64,000 nucleotides of DNA from Branchiostoma floridae (lineage: Eukaryota; Chordata; Leptocardii; Amphioxiformes; Branchiostomatidae): positions 13,173,822 to 13,237,821 of the forward strand of contig NC_049982.1 in assembly GCF_000003815.2 (NCBI RefSeq), read 5' to 3'. Position numbers and translations under genes: made by a program. Position 1 is the first letter of the stretch; every line of letters begins with the position of its first letter. The notes under the pieces are model-generated. The model saw nothing but the letters and a program-made list of their open reading frames with translations, was not told where the DNA came from and searched no databases. This document shows positions 26,901 to 39,300 of this stretch, in pieces.

Positions 26901-29674
26901 AACCTTGATTTCTACATGTCTGTTATCTTTTGTACATGAAACACTCCCTTCCTTCCTCTGCAGTTGCACACTCCGTGTATATTCTGAGCGGGACCTGGTG
27001 CACCTGGTGTGTATGCTGTGTCGGATACTTTTGGATGTACAGCTGAGAGGGTGAGTTTTAATCTGTGGGAATCTGAGACAGAATTTTACAATGCATCTCA
27101 ATTGGTGCGAAGTTCAGGCTGCAAAAGAAATTATAATTCCTTTTCATGTAGGATGGTAATATTTTTCATAGTATACATTTCCCAGTGTAGTGATGTTAAT
27201 GACAGTCTTATACTGTTTGGTTGTATTCCATCCAGGTTAGCAGTCCAGTTTGAGTTCCAGAGCTGCATATCAGAGATTTTGGACTGGTTTGAGGATGAGC
27301 GGTGGCCAAAGATAGTATGTCCACTTGTCTTGACTTTTTTTTTCTGACTGCAACATAACATTTGAGTTTTGAAGCATCTTTTCTTCATTTATTCATCATG
27401 CATCATTCAGTCGACCTGTTGTTCATTTTCATGTATCCTGATTTTCCCATCAGGTTGCAGATCTGTGCAGCTCCCTCCCCCACCTGTCCTCCCATCACCA
27501 CAACCTGCTGACCCTGGCGCGACACATGCCATGTACAGAACGGGGCAGGTAAACTTGGACACCAGTCATGTACTATTTGGATATTCTAACTAGGGAACCC
27601 AAACCTACACCTTAGCTACTCTCTACCACAAGAGCTATCTACCACACAAAAATCCCAAACATAGCATGTATAGGACACAAGATATCATAAGCAGAAGTTC
27701 CATTGCAGTTCCTGTTGAAAGCCACTAGGCAGTTCATTATCAAACTCTACCCCTACCCAAAGATCATATTATAAGGATCCTTTCACAGCATCACGAGTTA
27801 TGTTGAGACACATATAGGAACATCTATGATTAAAAATTCAGATAATGATGTTGAATTGGATCCATATCTAGTTCAATATCTATTGATATGGTGATTTGAG
27901 ACCCCCGTACAGGTCTGGCACAGTACAAAGCACAGTCATGTCAAACAAACTTTTACTTTTACTAGCGGATTTACAACATTCTCCCTATGGTGTTTTAGTT
28001 ATGAGTTTTTCTTTCCCAAGGTACTTGCAGAGAAGACTAAGCCTTTGTATTGTGAGGAAGCTCCTCAGGCAAGGTAGGAGTAGGGATGGTTCCACAGAGG
28101 CTGGTGAGAGCACAGGGAGTGGAACAGCGAGCATGGATGATGATGTCCAGGTTTGTAGTAAGATTTCAGGTTCTTTTTGTTTTTTTTCATTTACAAAAAG
28201 GAGAATAGTTACGTAAAGACAAAGTGCTCGAAAAACAAAAATGTCTGATGATACAAATAATCATGAGAAATGGACGTACAGTTTTGAGAATTTCATTTGT
28301 GGCCCACAGGGCTCACCCCTGTCTTTACAGGGGGCCGTAAACCTTTGTTGTTGCTGTTGTGAAATGCATAGAGTTATGAAGAAATATGGCAAATTGGCAA
28401 CGTTACACTGTGCTGCATTGTTGCTTTCTCACAGTTGGCAGAGTTGACCCCCCTCCTGCCAGACTGTCAGATGAAGAACATCCTGGACCTGGTGTCGTCA
28501 GAACGAGAGTCCCAGAGCAGCAGCCAGGAGAGTGATGATGGCGGCCGCAGCTTTGAGAATGACAGGGAGGCGTACTACCTGCTCAGCACGCTGGTGCACC
28601 TGATAGACATGGTGGTGGGGAACGAGCCTCTTCCCACCAGTGAAAGGGTAAGTTTTACAGCATGGTGTGTGCATTGCTGCCAGAGTGTGTGAGTTTAGGT
28701 GAACCCTATTGATTTACCCACATCAATGAAAATTTGCAACTGTTAGACAGAATTAGATTATTTTTACAATGCTTGATATAGGTTTAAAGTGTTTGTACAA
28801 GGCATATAACAATTCAACAATACACTGGATGCCATTGTGTTGAATCCTAATGACATGTCAATGTGTACCCAATTTCCTTCAGGAAGGACTTGTTCAGGTG
28901 ATCCAGCATTTGAACAGCATCTCTGGGAGCATCAGGGACAACATCAAGCTGTTCCATAGGTCAAAGGTTAGTCAGCATCCTGCCACTGTTGAGACCACTG
29001 TATAAATTTCAGTCCTCACTTAAAATCAACAGACTTTCCTTCATTTTTGTTTTTGAAAATTTATACTGATATTTGTCTAGCTAACTTCTGTCCGGTTTAC
29101 AGTCTTTTGCATTGAGATTCATTCACCTTTGCATTATCATAAATGAATTCCCCATGATCAAGGAAATCAAGTGAAATGCTGTTTTCTACATATAATTCTT
29201 TGGACACCACAGGTGAAGAACCTGGTGATGCGAACAGTTGCCAAGATGAACTTTTTGAAGGATGGGATGAAGAAGACTCAGGTACGGTAGTTGCCATTGT
29301 TGAACTTCTAAGTGTGGATGATTGGATGCATCCTGTCTTCGCAAACATCTTTTAAAAAGTGTCCACACAGTGACACAACCTTATATTTGTTCAATTTTCC
29401 CTCACAGCAAAGCCTGTTTAGCTACATGAAAGAGCAGAATAGTGAAACTCCAGAACAGCAGGGACACAGCCTGGAGGAGAGTGGGTCATCCCCAATATGG
29501 AAGTCAGGACAACTGTCTGAAACCAACTGTGAGGACAGCGAGTCAGGCACTCATCACAGTGGACGACTGTCAGCCATGAGTGTGGAGAGCAATCTGACAG
29601 GCACAGCTTCCACAAGACTGGCCAGCCCTGAACATGAGGACCAACATTCACCTACTGAGCAAATTGAAGATTGA
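17915..29674 (+). CDS. SLF2: SMC5-SMC6 complex localization factor 2-like (FAM178 family)
   Basis: A 17-exon model, all in phase, 1254 aa (human SLF2 about 1186). Exons: 17915-17949, 19940-20373, 20914-22225, 22762-22912, 23207-23336, 23714-23832, 24085-24277, 24686-24902, 25219-25368, 26964-27050, 27236-27314, 27454-27548, 28021-28150, 28435-28647, 28883-28966, 29213-29281, 29408-29674. The N-terminal half (about residues 1-600) is low-complexity, Ser/Lys/Glu-rich and nuclear in character (MPKRKRLEDSK start), ending in an acidic run (DSDEEIGLDSDDSDDDLLHM). The C-terminal half holds the conserved helical FAM178-like region (GETVFNSKDMG, CPEPLQRWLFFLMS, SERDLVHLVCMLCRILLDVQ, DREAYYLLSTLVHLIDMV, VKNLVMRTVAKM). 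SLF2 with SLF1 links RAD18 to SMC5/6 at damaged DNA. Family assignment is by pattern memory; exon 1 is the least certain part. Intron 2 appears to use a GC donor. Confidence 0.72.
18279..18680. mobile_element. MITE-like element with 23-bp terminal inverted repeats
   Basis: The left end 18279-18301 (CACTGAGCAGGGTTCTCCCC...) and the right end 18658-18680 are inverted, matching at 21 of 23 positions. Internal CCTCCACTATA motifs are repeated. No coding. It lies in intron 1 of the SLF2-type gene. Confidence 0.65.
19005..19226. repeat. 46-bp tandem repeat, about 4.7 copies
   Basis: The anchor TCACATTT recurs at 19011, 19058, 19104, 19150 and 19196, giving periods of 47, 46, 46 and 46 bp. Each unit carries GAGTATTT and GTGTGTCTGACAG. 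It sits in intron 1 of the SLF2-type gene. The last units are most alike, as expected for recent end expansion. Confidence 0.9.
23426..23467 (-). mobile_element. 3' tail of non-LTR family 1
   Basis: In reverse complement this reads TGTACCTGCAATTAGCCC, then TCGGGCAAGAACTTGC, then AATAAAC. It is nearly identical to 57371-57411 and related to 723-756. It lies in an intron of the SLF2-type gene. Confidence 0.55.
25560..26340. repeat. Repeat-rich intron block: ~150-bp family copy plus GGTAACGTTTGTTAC copies
   Basis: 25581-25740 is the inverse of sequence at about 58790-58900 (CGGTTTACCTGGCGTTTTCC, CTGCAG). It is followed by a 30-bp perfect palindrome at 25946-25975 and two further copies of its 15-bp half (GGTAACGTTTGTTAC) at 26124-26138 and 26305-26319. 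All of it lies in the intron between 25368 and 26964 of the SLF2-type gene. Confidence 0.7.
27593..27830 (+). repeat. Degenerate copy of the ~150-bp dispersed repeat
   Basis: Shares ordered blocks with 58371-58600: GCTATCTACCAC, AAAAATC, AGCATGT, GCAGT-CCT, CACTA, ATTATC, TACCC and a closing CGAGTTAT. It lies in an intron of the SLF2-type gene. Confidence 0.55.
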
Positions 29675-30308
29675 AACCATAAGGAAAACATACATGTACA
29701 CTAGTAGTCTAGCTGTTAAGAGTGCATACTACAATGTACTTAACTTTTAAAGAAAATACATTACTTTATAGATCGTATCACTACATTGTTGTTTTACACA
29801 TGTTACACACAGAGCAATATATACATTTTGTAAACAAGGACAACTACACTTTGATAAAACAAATATGGTACAACACTCAGCAGTTGATCTCAAGCAAGAA
29901 TTGTTCATCTATACTTAGACTATACTTACTGATATGTATTTATTTAGGGCTGTCTGTGGAATCATTATAACAATGTACCAGTTCTAATGTCACATTTGTC
30001 CAAATCTTGTTACTGTTGTTCTAGGGTACAACTTCACATATAATGATTTCAGTGTGTAAGACTTAAGTTTGCGTTACTTGAACACTCATCACTTGATTTG
30101 CAACATTATTCATAGCTGTATTAAAAAGCTTCAAAACCAAAACAATACTGTAGAAGTCCTTAAGGTATACAGCACAATCCTCCTGTAAAAGATTTGAAAT
30201 GACAAGGAACATTATTACATATACAAGTAACTGCATCACACCCTCCTGGTAGTAGTCAGGATATCTACTCAATTACCTAACAGAGGAGGTTGTCAATGGT
30301 GGGATGAG
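29675..30308. other. Convergent 3' region between the SLF2-type gene and the cyclase gene
   Basis: 634 bp of AT-rich sequence expected to hold both 3' UTRs. A reverse-complement AATAAA near 29940 could serve the cyclase. I see no canonical signal close to the stop on the plus strand. Confidence 0.5.
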
Positions 30309-33300
30309 CTAGAGTAGATTACAAATATTACTGGACGGCTGGTAGTCCGCACCCACGTAGTCCGTGTTGTTTGTGGTTGAGCTGCACGCCCCCCAGCGGA
30401 GATCCTCCAGAAGTGTAGGGTTGGACAGCTTCCCTGTGTCACCTATCTCCTGGAAGGTGCTTTGAGCATCTGCCGCCTTCCAGTCCAGGGACTTAAAAGT
30501 GTTGGCGCCAATCTCTTTCACCTTAAACTCTGCCTGCAGTGGAAACAGCATCATTTTGTTAACCTCTGTTTATCTTTTATACCTTTTCCTGTAGTTCTTT
30601 GCAGGTTACGATGAGATGTATATAACGTTATGTATTCAGATTTGGATTTAAATGGCAGTCTGGTCCCCATAGGGTAGAACGAACCTCATCCTCAGCTTCC
30701 TCCAAAGAGGCTGTGGGTTTCACTGCAGCTGGACAAGTCGTATTGTCTTGGAATGAAGAGGCCCTGGAGGTGGTGTAGTTTGTGTCTGTCCCTGAGCCGC
30801 TATTTAAAGTTTCATCGTTGTTTGATCGACCCAGTAGCCAGTAGGTCTTCATCTTGCCTTTTCCCTGAGGTGACAAACAAACGCCTGTTAAATGCTTTCT
30901 TTTCATGTGAAATTCTGGGATTCAGCAACATGTAGTTCTACCTTGTCTGGGATAATATGGACTGTCCTCACATCATTGATATATTACAGCTATAGCAAAA
31001 TATGATCCTACCTTGACAGTTTTATGACCATCATTATGCTCTGATGGAAAAAAGATATACACTGCTACTGTGACGGTGCCTTATGTGAAACTTTTCTATA
31101 TGTGATATTCATCTCCCACAAACATTGGTGTCATGCCACCTTGATAAACATTACCTTAATGGTCACCACGCCCCTCTCGACAATGACATAGGGAAGGTGC
31201 CTTATCTCCTCCCGGGTGGTCTGACTCAGGTGAATGTAGTTACCCTGTGGAAGAACGATGGAAAACTTCAATCACCCCAACTAGGACTGTTACAATTGCC
31301 ACTTAGGATGAACATTTCTCCCAAATTCACTACTCTTAAAGATATATTTTTCCACATGCTTCTTCATGGCAGTACCAAAGTTTAGCATCACCTTTCCTGT
31401 AGTCTCCATTCTGGACGCCACGTTGACAGTGTCCCCAAACAGACAGTACCGCGGGACCTTGATCCCCACCACTCCAGCCACAACGGTACCGGTGTGCATC
31501 CCTGGGGACGTGCGGAATGGATGCAAAACGGATTCATTGTCATTCTTTTTCCACATACAAAGTACAATACGAACCTATTGTGTTAATTTACGAAAAAAAA
31601 AATTTCAAATTCAGATAAACTGGTCGAATATCTTATCACACATCTAACATACACGGGAAAGGGATAAGAAAATTTCAACCTGTGACATTTGGCAGGAATA
31701 CAATCATGTTAACAAGAGTTCGTAGACCTCAGGCCTGCATGAAATGTATTGGGTTTCTGTAGACCTATTGTGTATTTTTGCCTTTTTGTCTGTGGTACGT
31801 GGTTGGAAAAATGAGCTTTTTACTGTGTTGGTTGTGCACCATGCAAAAGTCTGACTCTGAAATTCCATTTTCTGAATTTGTAAGTTTGGACAGGGATGAA
31901 CATTACTTATTTTGGATTTCTTAAGTATGTAACCAACCACAGTACTTTGAAGTTGTTGAGACGCTACCTTTTTTTGTCTCAGATGGCCCATGCACATGTA
32001 GTTACTCTGTCACATGATATACTAATATCTTCCTATTTCAATGTACTGACCTAATGCAGCTGCTAAGTCTCCTTGGTTTGTGTTCTTCCAATGATATTCA
32101 TTAAAGATTTATTTCTGGGGTGTTATTCACTTGACATCGGAATGTTACTCGCATAATTTGACCAATGATACTTTTATCTGTAGTTCCATAGACATTAGAC
32201 AACATGAATAGTGGTAGCCCCCATGCAGCAGCAACAGTTAGTCCCCAGGGTGGTATGATATTTTCATTCAATCCATCCAACCCAAACCTAAATCTCCTGT
32301 AGTATCTAAGCCAAATTTAACAGCATAATTTACTATGAAAAATGTCCTTGCCAATCCCATTTATAGATGGCAAGCTGCTGGCAATGGAAGCTTTGAAAAG
32401 TTCAGAAGCTGTTGTAGTCAAAGCAAACACCCAGCAAACATCCCCGCAAACCAATGAGCAGTTGCTTAGAAGGGGAATTTCATCATATATTTGCCGCGAC
32501 AAAATGCAACAAACGATACTGAATTTAAAACAGAACAAAGCTAAGCCTCCACCACTTAACCCTGCCTGTACCATAGATTAAGCAGGCCCAAAAACCAAGC
32601 GAATATGACTAGCCCAAAACAACAAATTACCTGTATACAGTATGGAAATGGCATTACCAAAGAAACAAAAAGAAACACAGGACAAATCATACACATACCT
32701 TTCTCTTATGCCCACACTCTATACAGTTCTCCTCCACATTAGAAAATTGCATCTTCTTCTGTTTAAGTTCAAGTTCAACCATGATTGCCAACAGGGTAAA
32801 GGAACTTGTACCGGAACTTAAAACTCAGTACTATACAGCTCTAGAAACACCACAAAGAGTAATAAGCAAACTCCAATTATACCTGACCAACAGATATATA
32901 ATCTGGCACACTCCCGTCATCTGGCAAACTGTCAGTGCCACTAAGTAACCTGATACATTGAAGGTAGCCCAGGCCAGATGATGGTTCTACACCCAACCAT
33001 AATCTGTTTTTAAAACCAAGCAGATATTGGGAGGATGCCCCAACCACACTAAAACAGGATCAACCTATACAGTATCAAGTTCAAGCACTAGGAGGCCCAA
33101 AATCAAACCTGACCACCAGGACACCACAAACAACTCACGTACCAAATGGCAACACAATGGCACCTTGCGTTCCGGAGATACAGCGCACGCCCCGTGCCCG
33201 CACAAAAGGTAACCTAAAATGTCAAGTTCAAGCACCAAGGGCGCCAAAATCAAAATTGAGCATTATTCAGCCACCGCCGACACATGTGCCAAATATCATC

Positions 33301-36300
33301 GCGCCAGCACCAGCCGTTCAGAAGATATAACTCCGGAAACACCCCTCCCGGACACAAAATTCGACCTGCCGGGTCAAGTTCAAACGCGACAAGGCCCAAA
33401 GTCAATCCTAGGCAACAGGCAACAACCCCCCACCCATGCACCAAAAATCGTCGCAATCGCGCGTATCGTTCCGGACACACAGTGCCAAAAGTGCCCCAAA
33501 AACACCAAAAATGCCACCTGCAATGTCAAGTTCAAACGCCAGGAGGCCCAAAATCAAACCTGAGTGTTAGGCTACCACCCCCAACCCACGTACCAAAAAT
33601 CGTCGTGCTCGTACCATCCGTTCACGAGATACAGCGCCCTACATCCCCGGCTACCGAAAATTCCCACCAGCATCAAAACCATACCTGCATACATGCNNNN
33701 NNNNNNNNNNNNNNNNNNNNNNNNNNNNNNNNNNNNNNNNNNNNNNNNNNNNNNNNNNNNNNNNNNNNNNNNNNNNNNNNNNNNNNNNNNNNNNNNNNNN
33801 NNNNNNNNNNNNNNNNNNNNNNNNNNNNNNNNNNNNNNNNNNNNNNNNNNNNNNNNNNNNNNNNNNNNNNNNNNNNNNNNNNNNNNNNNNNNNNNNNNNN
33901 NNNNNNNNNNNNNNNNNNNNNNNNNNNNNNNNNNNNNNNNNNNNNNNNNNNNNNNNNNNNNNNNNNNNNNNNNNNNNNNNNNNNNNNNNNNNNNNNNNNN
34001 NNNNNNNNNNNNNNNNNNNNTCCCGATCCGATAGCGATCTGGTCTTCAGTGACAGGGTCGATGATATTTTTGGCTGCTACCAGCATGTCCAAAGACATAT
34101 CACACATGCGCTCCGCGTGGTCTTTGATGCGTACTGGCGCTCCGGAAACAAGCATGTAGTCATCCCCTACTGTTTCTACCTGAAATGGAAATAAAGGGAT
34201 CAATTATCGATAACGGCATTTGATGAACATATATAGGATCTATGGGTGCGTTTAGTACGGTAGCTATGTCATTGTATCTTTCACACGGACGACAGATTCT
34301 TTTATTAAAAGAAAACATCAAATGATACAAATAAAAAGACAAAACGGCGGCGGACTCAAGTTGTGGACAAGATCTAATAAGCACCATCTTGGACTAAAGG
34401 CAATCCAATTATATATTCCACTTGTCTATACAGCAACGTAGAAATGTTTGTTGTAAAACCTAACGTTACACGCCACAAGTCGTTAGTCAGCTACATTTAT
34501 TATATATTTAGTGCCCTCCAGACAGAAACTCTGTTTTTAATGCCATAGATGATAATTACTTCATATGATGATAATTCGTCTGTACTATTAACCAATGTTA
34601 AAGATTGGTCTCATAGTGTCATATTTATTAGATGTACATAGATTCATCCATTACTGTACCTTGTAGGTATCATACTTGTCCACCAGGTTGTCAAATAAAG
34701 TATACAGGTCGTTTAACAGCTTCACGACTTGCATGGGAGTCAGGTGGGTACAGATAGTGGAGAACCCGAACACATCGCAGAAGAGAACGGTGACGCTTTC
34801 AAACGTCTGCAAAGGCAAGACATCAATGTACTGTCATCTAACATTCATGATTATATCACCAATATCGGCATCTTGTCCATGTGTAGACTGCAGCTGAGGA
34901 AGCCCATGCAACGCTGAAATAGATAGGTGGTGATAAAACAGAGAGGTACATATACCGCCGCTATCTTACAATTTCATTAATTACGTATACAATCCAACAG
35001 ACACTGGTTTACCTCGCAGGTGTTGAGTGCCGGCTCGCCCTGTTTCAGGCGTTCTGCCACCTGCTTGGGGATCATCCCATACAGCAGCTGATCCGTCTTC
35101 TTTTTCGCCTTCTCCAGTTTCTTCAGATTTTCCTCCAGTTGATCGGTGGTCTTCACCTCCTTCAAAATGACATGAAGATTAATTTTTGTAAAACAACACG
35201 CTATTGATGATGATCACATTCTTAATTGTAGCTTATATAGTTAACGTTATACATTTATGCAAATCATCTATTTGCTAGATACATCAAATCGCCATCTAGC
35301 GTGTTTTGCTCACATTGCTCATAACAAACGTTGATAGGATTAAAGTACTAACTTAAAGTGATCTGGTGAACTAATCATACCACAGCTATTTCAACCACCA
35401 GTTAAAAAACAGTCGCAATATCTAGTAACGTTATATATAAGTTTTCCATATGTATCCTTCTCACCTTGGTCAAGGCCAGCTTTTCTTCCACAGTCTTGTT
35501 CATCCCATTGACGACCATATCTCTACTGAGGTCATGCATGCTGTAGTCGTTCAAAAAGAGCCCATTGCCCCTCATGTCCTCCATGTCTGTCATTCTAATG
35601 ATAGACAAAACGGCAACATTATTAGAATTTTTAGAAGATTTTAATGCGTAATGAATAAAGACCTTTATTTCACATTTTTGCGAAACCGTGCAGTACCACC
35701 CACAACAAGAAAGCATACGTTTGTTGATAAAGGTAACGAAGTGCAGCATATAATTTTATAATGTAGCATATTGTATACGGGTTTAGCTATAGTCTGCTTG
35801 TCAGAACGCATGAATAACATACATTTTTTCGGTGGAAACTCATGTCTGAAGCGAAGAACTCTACTTTCTACTTGCAAATACGCATGTCTGCCTGCTAAGG
35901 GTTTAAATTGCTACATTCATTTATGCATCAGTGTAAACTTTTCTTCGACGACTCTCTATGATTGGTCTGTTGATAATGATGCATTTGTGCAATAGTGCTA
36001 TAGTCCGTTAGTGCTCCTATTGGTACCACCAAAGAACAATACCCACACAGGTGTACAGAGGAAGACGACGGAGTTCCAGTCGGGGATGTGTTTCATCTGG
36101 CCGCGGAGGCTGAGGAACCTGTGAGAGGTCGTCACCGGGTCCTCTGCTGCTTCTCCTTCCTCTATAGCCTGCATGATCGCCTGCGCATCTAAAAACAAAA
36201 ATATGATCACTTCAAGAATGAATTTTTCACATCATTCCCCCAATACTTGTCACAATTACATACAGTTTGGAATAATGGTGATAAGTACAATGATATGAGC

Positions 36301-39300
36301 AGATGATACTTGTATAATATGATATAATACAAATAAAGAGAAATGCCAAGATCAATAGCTACTTCCGTTGGAGCTAGGAGGCTTATTTGTCGCATTTGGA
36401 GCCTGGCCCAGTAAAAACGAAATTACCGAGTCCTTTGATAGTTTCTGGATTCCTTAATTCTAAAAGCAGAATTGTTCTCCCTCTACGAGGGTATGAGTCA
36501 CTTGGTGTGGCATAAGAGTAGTCATAAAATAATGGTACCCTGGACGCAACGAACATCAGGCATCAAGTAATGATATCGGTAGAATAGATTTTGGTACACG
36601 TAGCTACAGACCTACAGTAAGGGTAGCCTTAAAAACGTTACCCCCTGTGTACCGGTTCAGAGCACCACTGACCTAACGGCTGTTGATCCGCAACTGCAAT
36701 CTGACTCATCTGCAGCCCCAGCACAGCTTCCTTTGCATCCACTGGGATCGGCTTCACGTCAGATGCCGCGATTTGTTTCATCTCCTTTTTGTCTGTAGGG
36801 GAAGAATTCCGTTAGTGTTTATTTCTCTTGTTGTACAATGCCAATAGATGTGTACGATGTTGCAAGAAGATGCATGATTAATTGCATTTCATAGTCTTAT
36901 TTCTGGCAGAAAAAATGTGCTTTAAAAGTTCTTGAGGCTAGTAATTTTTTTCTTGCGATAGAATGTACGTCGTCGAGTTCTACGACATGTCATGTTACAC
37001 TGTTGGAAAAATGTAGAGTTGATGCTAACAGAAAAATGCATCGTATTAGTTTAGACAAGAAAACTAGGAAATGTTTTTGACAACAAGCATACCTAAATCT
37101 TTTGGGTCGTCCTTGACAAGCTGGTAAGCCATCAGTTGAGGGTCGTTGGGCACCTCTTTTGCCTCCAGGTTCAGCTCCTTCATGGCTTCCTTTACAACTG
37201 CACTGGGATCGTCTGGGATTGTCGTCTCCATGGCTCCGTCTTCTGGGGGTGAAAACCAAGTTACAGGGGAACATTTATCTTCAGTTTGTGCCACTGGCAC
37301 TGTCGCCGTCACTACGTATTTCTCTTTTCATGATTTTTAAAGAATGTGTAACGATAGTTCCTATTTATCCACCAGGTAAGCTATAGCCGTTGTATCTAAA
37401 AAAAAACATGGTATTGAGGGATATCAAATCAACCGATCTGTGTTTATATTTGACTATTTTCAAATATCGCACCGTCCGTCGACTTGCAATCCCAAAATAC
37501 GCGTACCCAACGGATATAAGTTACCCAACGGATAAAGGTGAACTAGTGTTAGGTATGCTGGGGAAATGTTCTCAACATTCTTTCTATGTCTTCTTCGAGC
37601 GGAATGGGTCAAACACATAACTTATGTTATGACAAACGTTTCTGTCTAGTGCTTTGAATAAGAGAACAACGTGCCCCAAAACACACGGTACCTATAGGTG
37701 GGGTCACACATGCGTATATATTCAAGTCCGTTTGAGGTGCGTATGACGCTCTTAGTCTCTACCAGGCTCCACAGGTCGCGGGAAAAAATAGTACAGATTG
37801 GACAAATATAGATACATAACATGCCAGATGAGTTAGCTGACCGAGAAGTATAGTTAGCGACCCAGACAACTCGTCTGACATGTTAAATGTTTACGTTTGT
37901 CCAACTTCTATTATTTTTACAACGACCTGTGGAGCCTGGTGGAGGCAAATACGGGCCTCATACGGACTTAGATATATACGCAGGTGTGACCCCACTTTAT
38001 CACATTGCCCCCCGAAGCGTCTTGCTCACTTTGTTCAGGTGGGTCCGTCGATCTTTGCAACTGTGCGTTGTCGCCATCTTTGCTTTCGTAGGAGTTCTCC
38101 CGTGCGATATCCCGGGAGGCCGTCTCCGAGAGATCGACCGCGTTCTGTCTGACCGGATGATCAGACACTAGCTCAAAGATGCACGACGGATGCCGAATTA
38201 TCTTAATGACGAGAGAAACACCTATCAGTCAACATAACGGATCAGGAGGATGTGGACAATGGTTACACTAGCAGTATAGAAGCAGGAGTGCCATCCTAAA
38301 TTACGGGAGGGACGTCGATGATCTTAGTATGACGGCACCAAACCAAGGAGTTAAGCCTTATAAATACATTATTCAAGATTCAAAATAATTACATTCCAGG
38401 GCCTTACGTTTTTCCAGGTGAACTCCATCTGAGGCCTGACCATGCTGAACGTGTCGTTAAGCATCTCGGACAGGATGTCAGGTAACATACGGTCTGTGGA
38501 TGAAAGAAATTACTAGTCCATGGATGCATTCAGTAGCAGGTTTAAGTTTGCCCCAAAATGTGCTTGATTGATTACATAAAGAACACAAGGAAGCAAGTCA
38601 AGTCATTTATGAGAGCCACATTTACAAAAACATATTCATTGATGCTTCAAATTCGTCCCTTTATGGAAACTTTTTGCTAACACATACCAATTCCTTCCCC
38701 GACCATGTATATCTCCATGTCCGATCGGAACAGAATAAAGAACGGGAAGAGGCCGAGGAAGCTGCGTGCCGGGATGGGGGCGAAATCCGGCGCTGCGAGG
38801 CTGCGGTGCTTCTGGACGAGCGAGGTGTGCCAGTGGTTGTCAAACAGCATACGGAAATAGGTGGCGCTGTTCTCCGTGGACGTGAGCGTCTGCAAATCAT
38901 GCGCAGAATAAATAAAACTGGCAAGTTTTCGTGGTTCACAGGATATAATTCACAAGTAACAAGATGGGACTGTCTAAGGCGGACATCCTATGCAGCTTGC
39001 AAACAGTATGTCCAACACCTGAATGTCATGCGTTCCTTTACCCTCCTTTTTTTCTTTCGCGTCAATTATTAAAATGGATTTAAACTAACCCATGTGTGTA
39101 AGGGTAGAAATATTGAACGATTTGCTGTTAACTGTATTACTACTAGAGCTTCGTCTCCGGCATTTTCTTCATCCCCACCGGCTGACACAAAGGAAGCAGT
39201 ACGCGAATTGAAAGCCCGACAAAGAAACGTTAAAAAAAGTAAAAGCACGTTAAAAACAGTCGGAGCCGAACCTCTATCTGTTTGGAGAGTAGTGAAAACA

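Noticed and set aside
33074-33696. CRISPR-like array
   Set aside because: Units of about 150 bp with diverged copies and no unique spacers; a eukaryotic tandem repeat.
33284-34159. 291-codon open frame across the gap
   Set aside because: Most of it is N, and the rest is the antisense of the cyclase exon plus tandem repeat; not a gene.
38674-39072. 132-codon plus-strand frame
   Set aside because: Antisense of the cyclase exon 38889-38688.
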